Source of the DNA: Lachnoclostridium sp. UBA3262
GTDB taxonomy: Bacteria; Bacillota; Clostridia; Lachnospirales; Lachnospiraceae
NCBI GenBank assembly: GCA_002362575.1
Contig: DEUM01000047.1
Coordinates: 13,327-75,002 of the forward strand
Length of the DNA: 61,676 nucleotides
Direction of reading: 5' to 3'
Below are positions 41,031-49,012 of the stretch, piece by piece. The position numbers were made by a program, and so were the translations under genes. The notes under the pieces are model-generated. The model was not told the origin of the DNA. It saw only the letters and a program-made list of their open reading frames with translations, and did no database searches. The first letter of the stretch is position 1. Every line of letters begins with the position of its first letter.

Positions 41031-43900
41031 GCTTCCTCGTCCTTTCCACTTATATTCTCGATAAATAATTTTGCTACCTGATACAAATCACGGTTCTTTG
41101 TACCATCTGATTTATTTCCTGTATGGAGAGAACTTCTGCTGCCCTGAATCAGGCTCTCACTATCCATAGTAAATCCATTCTCTCCCAAATCCTTTTCAAA
41201 TTTGTCTAATATCCGCCGACACTCTGCCAGACTGTCAGCGTTTTCCGCTGTGACAAATCCCCGCACGCGCTTTCCGCTCACTTTAAATGTGGCCTGTACG
41301 CTGCCAAGATTTTCCGAATCCATAGATATCTCTACGGTTCCCTTTTCCTGCTTCTCGCCGTCCCGGATTGTCACGTTACACGTTGTCACTCCCCGCTCTG
41401 TTATAATAGGAAGTTCATACATCCGGTACGTCCGCAGACTGCGGTAAAAAGAGATGCTGTTTGCCATTTTGGCAATCGCATTGATTCCATCATATGTTAT
41501 ATCGTCACTTTCCCGGCTCTCCGCAAGGGCCTTCGTATGATTCCCATCAATTTCATCATAAACCCTTTCTAATTCCTCCGGATTGTCAAACGCTTCCTGA
41601 AGCGATTCACTTTCTTCTTTTTTCCAAAGGGAGGAATATTCTTTATTTCCATTTGCCAGATGTGCCTGTGCCATCATCAGATTCGTCATCGTGTCCGGCA
41701 AATCTAATTCTTTCAGAAATGCCTGTATACGCCCCTCCGGATCCTGCATGACCTCTTTGAGCTGTTCTGCCATCTGGTTATAGTAGTCTGACATCCCGGC
41801 ATCTGCTTCCTCTGCCTGCCGGCACGCCTCCAGCAATGCCTCCAATGACATCTCATCCGTTTCATCTGCAAAATCGTGAAGCGCCTTCGGTGACAAATGC
41901 TTTTGCAGTTCTGACACAACCACTCCACCGTATGCACTCTGTATCTGCTCCGATATGGAAGTACCAGAGGTTACTGTCTCCTGCAGCCCACCGAAATCAT
42001 TCTCCACCCGTACGTCCATTCCCTCTGCTTTTCTTGTACGGACTGCGGAAAGCAGGGAAGACAGGGATAATTCTTTCCCCTCCTTCACGACCTGCCCGAT
42101 TACGGCGCCATCGCTCTTTTCTATCTTATCTAACAGGCGGTATACGCCAATCATACTCTGGCGTTCCTCGCTCGTCAACCCGCCCTGATGGTCCATTTTC
42201 CAAAGGAATTTTCGGAATGAAATATCCTCTGAAACAACCTCTTTTTGGATGTCCTGTATTTCACCGGAAAGCTCCTCGACAGACTTTTCCAGTGGATTGA
42301 TTCCCCTCTTTATCATCTCCGAAACCACTGGCGGCTTCAGGCTCTCCATCAGGGAAGTTACCTTGCTGTCATATTCTTTCATGCGGAAAATATTTTCCTT
42401 TGAAAGCTCCATCCTGTTATAGGCAAGAATCCGGACTGCTCTTTGATTCCTGCCGGTAATTTCTAAATCCAAGTCTTCTAAAATATCATCTACATTTCGG
42501 AACGCCTTCGTAATCGAGTCGCCTAAATCACGTCTTACCTCTGTACCGACCGCTTCATATGACTGCTCCATTTTGTCATACTGTGCGGTCAGATTCACAG
42601 CAGAATCCGACAACTCTCCTAATGTCTGGCTTACTCCTGCTTCTATCGTAACGCCTAAAAGTTCTACTGGTGCAGACAAAACATTTTTCGCTGCCTGCAC
42701 GGTGTCTGCCATGACTTGGGCATTTCCCTGCGTTACCGGTATCCCTGTTTCCATAAGCAGAGACTCACGCGCCTGACGCTCCTGCTCCCGAAGGTCTTCC
42801 ACAATCTTTTCCAGATTTGAAACATCCAAATCAATGCCTTTTGCCGACATGGTGCGTGCTGCCTCTACCGTCATAGATAACCGGATTTCTTCCATTCGGC
42901 GTTTTGCGCTGATAAAATCAGCCTCTGTCGGATATGCCCTCCGCAATGTATCGTCATCTGCCGACACAAGGTTCTTTACTGCTTCCCCTGCCTCTGCCGC
43001 AGATAGTTTCGTCAAATCTGCCTTCTCCGGTATCATTCCGTCTGCCATATCATCAACAATGCGTGAAATCAGAGTATTGATATCCTCCTCTTTCAACTCC
43101 TCCAGCCTCTGATAGGTCTTTACATTTTCTGCCGTTACGGCTACGTCATTCTCATACAGCCACTTTGCCGTATTCATGGATTCCTCTGACACCTCAACAT
43201 CGCCCTCGGCAAGAATTTCCTCGATCTGATTTTCCATCTGAGCAAATGCATCTCCAGCGGATGGCGCCGGCGTCATCTCTCCCCTCGCACCATAGCTGCC
43301 AGCGTAAATGCCTTCCGGCGTAAGTTTCAATTCATTTCCAATAAAAAACTTCATCGAAGCCTGCGAAAAAGTATCTAATCCTGCCAACATACTGACAACA
43401 TTCGAAAGCCGTGCTACATTCTCCGGAATGACAGGCAGTTTCTCCTGTAGAAGTTTTTCCTGCAGATGCTGTTCCAGTGCTTCCTGTTCCTCCTGCTCTT
43501 TTTCTACATGACTCTCAACCGCCTGCTCTTTTTCCGAACGCTGTTCCTTTACACGGCTCACCGCTCTTTCAAGCTGGGATGAAGTATATTCCTCTAACGG
43601 AGTTTCCTCCTCCGACAACGCTTTCAAGTCCTCTCCCGTCATGCAGCTATTGATAAACTCTGACGGAGAAAACAGGCTGTCGTCAAACGACTCCGCTTTA
43701 CCCATATTTAATTGTCTGGCCTGCGCCTCTGTGTAAACTACGCTGCTTCCCGTTTCCTTCTGTATGGCACAATCCGTTGTATGCTCCAAAATCACATTGG
43801 AAATGCTGCCTTCCGTGGCACCCGATACCGACACACCGAGATTTTTCATCCCTTCCGTATCGTTAAAGTTAGGGGAAATCTTATTTGTCTGAATTATCAT
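41027..43900 (-). CDS. Large helical flagellum-associated protein (DUF6240-like)
   Basis: The product is 957 residues from ATG 43900; the GTG at 43915 is an alternative. It has no signal peptide or membrane helix. The N-terminal 90 residues hold short repeats ending SLFSPSEFINSCM. An acidic coiled coil follows (SRVKEQRSEKEQAVESHVEK; EEQEALEQHLQEKLLQEKL). The middle has repeated helical motifs of the form YLLENDVAVTAENVK type (NDVAVTAENVKTYQRL; GIPVTQGNAQVMADTV; NRMELSKENIFRMKEYD). The C-terminus is beta-rich, like a hook-length-control or FliK-type tail. It matches what I recall of DUF6240. Its position just ahead of flagellin suggests a structural or chaperone role in the filament. Confidence 0.75.
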   Translation of the reverse strand: MIIQTNKISPNFNDTEGMKNLGVSVSGATEGSISNVILEHTTDCAIQKETGSSVVYTEAQARQLNMGKAESFDDSLFSPSEFINSCMTGEDLKALSEEETPLEEYTSSQLERAVSRVKEQRSEKEQAVESHVEKEQEEQEALEQHLQEKLLQEKLPVIPENVARLSNVVSMLAGLDTFSQASMKFFIGNELKLTPEGIYAGSYGARGEMTPAPSAGDAFAQMENQIEEILAEGDVEVSEESMNTAKWLYENDVAVTAENVKTYQRLEELKEEDINTLISRIVDDMADGMIPEKADLTKLSAAEAGEAVKNLVSADDDTLRRAYPTEADFISAKRRMEEIRLSMTVEAARTMSAKGIDLDVSNLEKIVEDLREQERQARESLLMETGIPVTQGNAQVMADTVQAAKNVLSAPVELLGVTIEAGVSQTLGELSDSAVNLTAQYDKMEQSYEAVGTEVRRDLGDSITKAFRNVDDILEDLDLEITGRNQRAVRILAYNRMELSKENIFRMKEYDSKVTSLMESLKPPVVSEMIKRGINPLEKSVEELSGEIQDIQKEVVSEDISFRKFLWKMDHQGGLTSEERQSMIGVYRLLDKIEKSDGAVIGQVVKEGKELSLSSLLSAVRTRKAEGMDVRVENDFGGLQETVTSGTSISEQIQSAYGGVVVSELQKHLSPKALHDFADETDEMSLEALLEACRQAEEADAGMSDYYNQMAEQLKEVMQDPEGRIQAFLKELDLPDTMTNLMMAQAHLANGNKEYSSLWKKEESESLQEAFDNPEELERVYDEIDGNHTKALAESRESDDITYDGINAIAKMANSISFYRSLRTYRMYELPIITERGVTTCNVTIRDGEKQEKGTVEISMDSENLGSVQATFKVSGKRVRGFVTAENADSLAECRRILDKFEKDLGENGFTMDSESLIQGSRSSLHTGNKSDGTKNRDLYQVAKLFIENISGKDEEA

Positions 43901-43935
43901 AGATTTCACTCTCACTTTCCAATCTCTATACCTAT

Positions 43936-43963
43936 ATTTCGACTGAAAAGCGGGAAATCTTTA
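43936..43963 (-). promoter_or_regulatory. Sigma-28 (SigD)-like promoter of the DUF6240-flagellin-fliS operon
   Basis: The minus strand reads TAAA at 43960-43963, 16 bp, then GTCGAAAT at 43936-43943, close to the flagellar consensus TAAA-N15-GCCGATAT. It overlaps the stop codon of the HD-GYP gene. The spacer is one base longer than the consensus. Confidence 0.55.
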
Positions 43964-45049
43964 GTCTGTCTCCTGATATTCGCTTAAAAGTGTAGGATCC
44001 AGCTTAATCCGGTTATCCATCGTCTTCATTACATCCGTAATCTGAATTTCATCCCGCACGGAAGAAGAAGATAAATCATATAGGTTGTTATCCCGGAAAT
44101 TCAATACGAGCGGCTCGAAAATATTGTCCTCGTTTTCCCGAATTACCAAACCTTTTTCTTTATTTGTAAGTTCAACACAAACACCCGGATACAAAATATT
44201 GATTGCCTTGATCAGTGCATTTACCACCTTCTGGTCATAGCGCTCCTCGTCTGCCAGAAGCTGGCGGATTGCCCTTACTTCCGAAGTCGGTTCCTCTTGG
44301 GACTTCATTGCCGTCATCCGGTCATAGGCATCTGCTACCAGTAAAATATTAGCATTTACATTCATCTTTAATGCAGCCGGCACATCCCCGGTATCCAGTC
44401 CGACATATAATTCCTGCATCTGGTCTGTTAATTGAAGGATGTCTTCATTAATATCCGCATACTTCGTCAGAATTTCTTTTGTGTTATTGCGTATTGCTTC
44501 CTTTATTTGAGGCTCTACCACCTCATCGTCCGGCACCTGCTGTAGCTGCAGCGCCCCGATATCATGCAAAATAGACGCCTTAACCAGCGTATTGACGCGA
44601 CCAGTTGACAGTCCCATCTGCCCTCCTGTAATAGCGGCAAGAATGGCAACATTCAGAACATGCTTGTAAACAAAATCCTCGCTGCTTCTAAGACTTTGTA
44701 CAAAATTTATCTTGTGGTCCAAATCTCCATAATTTTTTATGATAAGACTGCACAGCCAGTCCAGCCCCTTATCTTTTTTCCCACTCGCGATCAAATCCAA
44801 ATCCTCGCGAATACTGAATACAGCCATCGTCTGGAAACGCTCAAAATTGATATCGTCTTCTGACATAGGCGGCACCGGTTCCGCCGGCTCTAATATGTAT
44901 AATCCCATCAACCTGAAATTTTTGATTCCATAAATGGCCTGCATTGTCAGCTTTGTATCGCGGTCATATAAAAGCACACCGTTTTTATTATAAATCGGCT
45001 TTCCCAAACGCATGCCCACTTTCAAATCATCTACTTTTACAAATAACAC
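43961..45049 (-). CDS. HD-domain protein with degenerate HD-GYP
   Basis: The product is 362 residues if it starts at GTG 45049, which has GGAGG 7 nt upstream; the frame is open to GTG 45103. The N-terminal 100 residues follow the usual N-domain of HD-GYP proteins (VDDLKVGMRLGKPIYNKNGV). The HD core reads VYKHVLNVAILAAI and KASILHDIGALQL. The later HHExxxGxGYP motif is missing; the stretch DVPAALKMNVNANILLVADAYDRM follows directly. It may therefore bind c-di-GMP without degrading it, or have lost the activity. Its position upstream of the flagellin operon fits a motility control role. Confidence 0.78.
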   Translation of the reverse strand: MLFVKVDDLKVGMRLGKPIYNKNGVLLYDRDTKLTMQAIYGIKNFRLMGLYILEPAEPVPPMSEDDINFERFQTMAVFSIREDLDLIASGKKDKGLDWLCSLIIKNYGDLDHKINFVQSLRSSEDFVYKHVLNVAILAAITGGQMGLSTGRVNTLVKASILHDIGALQLQQVPDDEVVEPQIKEAIRNNTKEILTKYADINEDILQLTDQMQELYVGLDTGDVPAALKMNVNANILLVADAYDRMTAMKSQEEPTSEVRAIRQLLADEERYDQKVVNALIKAINILYPGVCVELTNKEKGLVIRENEDNIFEPLVLNFRDNNLYDLSSSSVRDEIQITDVMKTMDNRIKLDPTLLSEYQETD

Positions 45050-45232
45050 GGCTAATCCTCCATTCTTTTTTGAGTCTGTACTATTTTGTCTTATTTCCGC
45101 CACATAATCTATATATTTTATATCATATCAGTAAATAAAGCTTGACGCAATACTTTTAATATGAACTTTTTTATTTTATAATGGATTTATCAGGAGTTTC
45201 AGTAGAAGAAAGGCTTTGGATTGGAGGTTTAA

Positions 45233-47413
45233 ATGAAACAAAAACTTTTATCTTTTATATTAACTGCTGCACTCATCCTCATATCGCTTCCCCCGCTGAA
45301 GGCAGATGCGTCCCATACACCGTCCCCTTCACAGGAAATTCTGGAAAAGGGAACCTATGAGGAGGGGCAGGTAATTGTCACGCTTGCCACTTCAAAACAA
45401 TCTGCCCTCACGAAAGAAGGGACCACTTTTTTTGATTCCAGCATTTCCGTAGAAAATGTATGGGATTTCGGCGACGCAGATGTCCTCGGTGACAGCAATG
45501 CAGAGAAAAACTTTCTGGAGGATAAAACTCTTTATGTATCAAAAGTTTCTTCTGATAAGTATACTACAGAGGAGCTGATAGAGGAACTGGAAAAGCAGGC
45601 CTATGTCGTTTCTGCCGAGCCGGATTATTACCAAAAGAAAATGGAGATAACCGATGACGCCTTTACCGACAGCCAGTGGTATCTTGATGGAAGCGGAAAA
45701 TTTTCCACTTCGAGTAAGGGAGTCCGGTATTCCGGAGCAAAAAATATCAGCCAGTCAAAGACGCCTGTTGTCGCTGTCGTCGATACCGGAATTGATTACA
45801 CTCACGAGGACATCCGGGAGCATATGTGGGTAAACCCGTATGGCTCCCTTCCCGGCGTTTATGGCTATGACTTTTCCAATCATGATGAAGATCCGATGGA
45901 TGAGGATTCCAGCAGCCACGGCACTCACTGCGCTGGCACCATCGGCGCTTTATCCGGCAATGGGAAAGGTATAACCGGAATCAGCAAAAATGTTAAGCTA
46001 ATGGCTTTGAAAATATTTGGCGCCAGTGAAAAAGCGTCTGGTTCTGCCATTATCGGCGCCTTTAATTATATTTATCAGGCGCAGCAGCTCGGCGTAAATA
46101 TTACGGCGGTAAATTGTTCATGGGGCGGAGGACCGTCTTCTTCCACTATGGTTTCCCTGATAAACAAAATCGGGGCTGCCGGAGCGCTGTTCATTTTCGC
46201 CTCCGGCAACGACGGAATCAATGTAGATACACATTCTTCTACAAAAAAACAGTGCCCCTATGATATATCCAGCAGCTATATTATAAAAACAGGGGCTACG
46301 GACATTTCGGATTCCCCGGCAGGTTATTCGAATTACGGAGCGTCCACAGTAGACCTGTTTGCGCCCGGAAGCCAGATTTTATCTACGCTAAACGGCCAGA
46401 ATTTTATCCCTTCCATATATACGGAGAAACAGCGGGAATCCATCTGTTCCTTTTACTCCTCCTGCGCTGACGCAGATTTTACCCTGTATGCACCGGAGGA
46501 TGTCGGACAGACCTCGCCGGACACCGTATACAACAGCATAACCCACTCCGGGGTGGATTTTTTTGGCAATACCAAAGATGGCTCTCTCTGTGTAAAAACA
46601 AGTGCGCCGGATTCCACAAATTCTACTCTGCTTCTTTATATGGATGTGACAGACTTGCGACTGGACTCCTCGAAAACTTATTATGTTTCTTACGACATGG
46701 GCTATAAACGGAACAATATTATGTCATGGGGACATTATAATAGGCGGATTTCGCCCGACTCATCCCAGTTTGTTACCTTCCGCGGAAGGCAGTATTTACG
46801 CATTACAAATATGTCCGGTCCTTTTTATTCCTACCCGGTTATCTACATAGATAACCCGGCAGTTTCCGTTGCCAATCTAGATATTTCATCGTTTGGAAAA
46901 TATGGGTTTTCCACCGGGACTTCGATGTCCGCACCTCTCGTTACCGGAGCGGCTGCACTCATGTCCTCACATTTTACAAAGGATTCTGCCCTCCAGAGAA
47001 GGGAACGTCTCCTTTCATGTGTCCGGCCTGTCAGCACCCTTTACGGAAAATGCCGGACAAAAGGTATTTTGGACATGAGTAAAATACCTTCCTCCAAAGT
47101 CACAGTCAAACCTAGAACAGTGACGAAAAAGAAAATCAAAGTGAAAAAGATAAAATTGAATAAAAAGAAAGCTACCCTGCGCTATAAAAAGAAATTAAAG
47201 TTAAAGGCGACAGTAACGCCAAAAAATGCTACAAATAAAAAAGTAAAATGGTCTTCCTCGAAAAAGAAATACGCCACAGTCAGCAAATCCGGCGTCGTAA
47301 GACCTAAGAAAAAGGGAATCGGACATACCGTCAAAATATATGCTAAGGCGAAGGACGGTTCTGGGAAAAAGGCATACTGCAAGGTCAAAATTAAAAAGAA
47401 GAAGAAAAAATAG
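45233..47413 (+). CDS. Secreted subtilisin-family serine protease with C-terminal Big_2 domain
   Basis: The product is 726 residues. A signal peptide (MKQKLLSFILTAALILISLP) is followed by a propeptide of about 110 residues. The catalytic triad is intact: Asp in VAVVDTGIDYTHED, His in SSHGTHCAGTIGA and Ser in STGTSMSAPLVTGAA. About 180 residues are inserted between the oxyanion Asn region (FIFASGNDGI) and the Ser motif, making a separate beta-rich domain. The tail is a lysine-rich Big_2 domain ending in six lysines. It likely acts at the cell surface on external proteins. GGAGG precedes ATG 45233. Confidence 0.92.
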   Translation: MKQKLLSFILTAALILISLPPLKADASHTPSPSQEILEKGTYEEGQVIVTLATSKQSALTKEGTTFFDSSISVENVWDFGDADVLGDSNAEKNFLEDKTLYVSKVSSDKYTTEELIEELEKQAYVVSAEPDYYQKKMEITDDAFTDSQWYLDGSGKFSTSSKGVRYSGAKNISQSKTPVVAVVDTGIDYTHEDIREHMWVNPYGSLPGVYGYDFSNHDEDPMDEDSSSHGTHCAGTIGALSGNGKGITGISKNVKLMALKIFGASEKASGSAIIGAFNYIYQAQQLGVNITAVNCSWGGGPSSSTMVSLINKIGAAGALFIFASGNDGINVDTHSSTKKQCPYDISSSYIIKTGATDISDSPAGYSNYGASTVDLFAPGSQILSTLNGQNFIPSIYTEKQRESICSFYSSCADADFTLYAPEDVGQTSPDTVYNSITHSGVDFFGNTKDGSLCVKTSAPDSTNSTLLLYMDVTDLRLDSSKTYYVSYDMGYKRNNIMSWGHYNRRISPDSSQFVTFRGRQYLRITNMSGPFYSYPVIYIDNPAVSVANLDISSFGKYGFSTGTSMSAPLVTGAAALMSSHFTKDSALQRRERLLSCVRPVSTLYGKCRTKGILDMSKIPSSKVTVKPRTVTKKKIKVKKIKLNKKKATLRYKKKLKLKATVTPKNATNKKVKWSSSKKKYATVSKSGVVRPKKKGIGHTVKIYAKAKDGSGKKAYCKVKIKKKKKK

Positions 47414-47427
47414 TAGAGTTTTGGCAG

Positions 47428-47455
47428 TTGACACCCTGTCATTTCTATGTAAAAA
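47428..47455 (+). promoter_or_regulatory. Possible promoter of the zinc-ribbon membrane protein gene
   Basis: The plus strand reads TTGACA, 16 bp, TAAAAA, 36 bp before ATG 47492. The -10 is weak. Confidence 0.35.
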
Positions 47456-47491
47456 TAATGTAAGAAAATGTAAAGAACTAAGGATGAATTT

Positions 47492-48433
47492 ATGAAAGAA
47501 AAAGTTGTCGGGCAGATTGTGCGCGGAGACTCCATGACGCAGGGACCTAACAATATTGTGAGCGGATACGCCAGAGGATACTACACTTTGATACAGTTCA
47601 TTGAAAACGTGTCCGTTCCTCAGATTGTCATCCGTATCAACGCAAAAGAGGGCAGCTATACACCGGCAAAGCCTGTTCAGCAGTTTCTTGCTGAATTAAA
47701 AGCAGAGAACAAACAGGTGCTTGCAGCCAATTATATAGACAGCCGTCTTGAAGTCGCCATCCGACGCCCTGCACTGTTAAAAAATATTGCAGACGCCGTT
47801 ACCCCAATTCTTGACAAGATGTGGGATTATGTAAAACAGAACGGATTTGTTACCTGCTGCGGCATATGTGGCAAGGAAGATGTTTCTTCTTCTCTCTGCA
47901 GCGTTTCTGGAAATGTGCAGTTCATTTGTGAGGAATGTGGCGCACAGAACGAGCAATTATTAAACAATGCACAGACACAGGAGCAAAACAGACCAGTTAA
48001 TATAATTGCCGGAATCGTCGGCGCACTTTTAGGTGCTGTTATCGGAATCGTTCTCTGGGTAATCATTTATCAAATGGGCTATATCGCATCTATTGTCGGA
48101 TTCATCATGATGATTTGCTCCTTTAAGGGGTTTGAGCTTTTAGGTGGCAGGCTGAATATACCGGGTATTATTATCTGTGTTGTCATAGATTTCGTAGCCG
48201 TTTACTTCGCCCACAATATCGCCCTTGCTGTTGCCATTTCACAGGAGTTTGACACCTTTTCCTTTAGCGACGCCTATCGGTACATACCAATGCTGCTCAA
48301 GGACTCCGATGTTGCCGCTGAGTATTACCGCGATTTGTGTATGGGTTATGGGCTCACCGCCCTCACTATCATTCCATCGGTCATCAACCACGTGAAAAGC
48401 AGAAAGGCGCAGTACGAATTTAAGAAGCTGTAG
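47492..48433 (+). CDS. Zinc-ribbon membrane protein of unknown function
   Basis: The product is 313 residues. The N-terminal 110 residues are soluble. A cysteine-rich zinc-binding part (CCGICGKED, then CEECGA) lies at about 120-160. Four membrane helices follow (IIAGIVGALLGAVIGIVLWVII; IASIVGFIMMICSF; IPGIIICVVIDFVAVYFA; LTALTIIPSVINHV). I do not recognise the family. It could be a membrane sensor or transporter component. It precedes the BrnTA module but is separated by a likely ribosome site of its own. Confidence 0.72.
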   Translation: MKEKVVGQIVRGDSMTQGPNNIVSGYARGYYTLIQFIENVSVPQIVIRINAKEGSYTPAKPVQQFLAELKAENKQVLAANYIDSRLEVAIRRPALLKNIADAVTPILDKMWDYVKQNGFVTCCGICGKEDVSSSLCSVSGNVQFICEECGAQNEQLLNNAQTQEQNRPVNIIAGIVGALLGAVIGIVLWVIIYQMGYIASIVGFIMMICSFKGFELLGGRLNIPGIIICVVIDFVAVYFAHNIALAVAISQEFDTFSFSDAYRYIPMLLKDSDVAAEYYRDLCMGYGLTALTIIPSVINHVKSRKAQYEFKKL

Positions 48434-48503
48434 AATGAGTAAAATTAATAATAGATTGTAGTACTTTATTCGGAATAAATGCTATTGGTAGGGAGTAATG
48501 CAA

Positions 48504-48782
48504 ATGAAATTTGAATGGGATGAAAATAAGAATACTATAAATAAAGAAAAACATAAAATTTCCTTTGAAACGGCAGTATATGTATTTGAGGATCCTTATT
48601 ATATAGAAATGTTTGATTTTGAGCATAGTATTGAGGAGGATAGATATATTGCGATAGGAAAAGTTGGCGAAGTATTATTTGTAGTATTTACAGAAAGAAA
48701 AGAGGCAATTAGGTTGATTTCAGCAAGACTGGCAACTGATGTGGAAAGGAGACTTTACTATGATCAGAACATTAGTTATTGA
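48504..48782 (+). CDS. brnT: BrnT-family toxin
   Basis: The product is 92 residues from ATG 48504, with GGGAG 8 nt upstream. The BrnT core is present: FEWDENKNTINKEKHKISFE, TAVYVFEDPYYIEMFD, and RYIAIGKVGEVLFVVFTERK with RLISARLATDVERRLY at the end. BrnT is a RelE-like ribonuclease that stops translation when free of its partner. It overlaps brnA by 23 bp. Confidence 0.92.
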   Translation: MKFEWDENKNTINKEKHKISFETAVYVFEDPYYIEMFDFEHSIEEDRYIAIGKVGEVLFVVFTERKEAIRLISARLATDVERRLYYDQNISY

Positions 48783-48939
48783 GAATGGACAAAAGCCTAC
48801 AAAGGAACAGCTGAAAGAAGTTGAGGAAGCAAAAAAAACTCCTATTGTTTTTGACGAGGATTGTGAAGAACTGTCACCTGCCATGTTAAAAGCATTTCAA
48901 AGTGCAGTTGTACAGCGAAATCGAAAGAGGAAAGCGTGA
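48760..48939 (+). CDS. brnA: BrnA-like antitoxin, short form
   Basis: The product is 59 residues from ATG 48760, with GGAAAGGAG upstream, inside the toxin gene end. It has a Pro-linked start (ENGQKPTKEQLKEVEEAKK) and an acidic middle (VFDEDCEELSPAML), then a basic tail (FQSAVVQRNRKRKA). Position and composition identify the antitoxin. It is shorter than typical BrnA (about 80-100 residues), and its C-terminal DNA-binding part looks reduced. It should bind and block BrnT and repress the operon. Confidence 0.8.
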   Translation: MIRTLVIENGQKPTKEQLKEVEEAKKTPIVFDEDCEELSPAMLKAFQSAVVQRNRKRKA

Positions 48940-48942
48940 ATG

Positions 48943-48984
48943 AAAAAAGGCGTGCCACAATGACAAAAGTGGCACGCCTTTTTT
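48943..48984. terminator. Terminator after brnTA, also placed to end glgB transcription
   Basis: A 13-bp stem AAAGGCGTGCCAC/GTGGCACGCCTTT with a 10-nt loop has six T on the plus strand and six A on the 5' side, so it works for both converging transcripts. Confidence 0.9.
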
Positions 48985-49012
48985 CATTCTTTCTACAAAA
49001 TCTAATTTTTCA

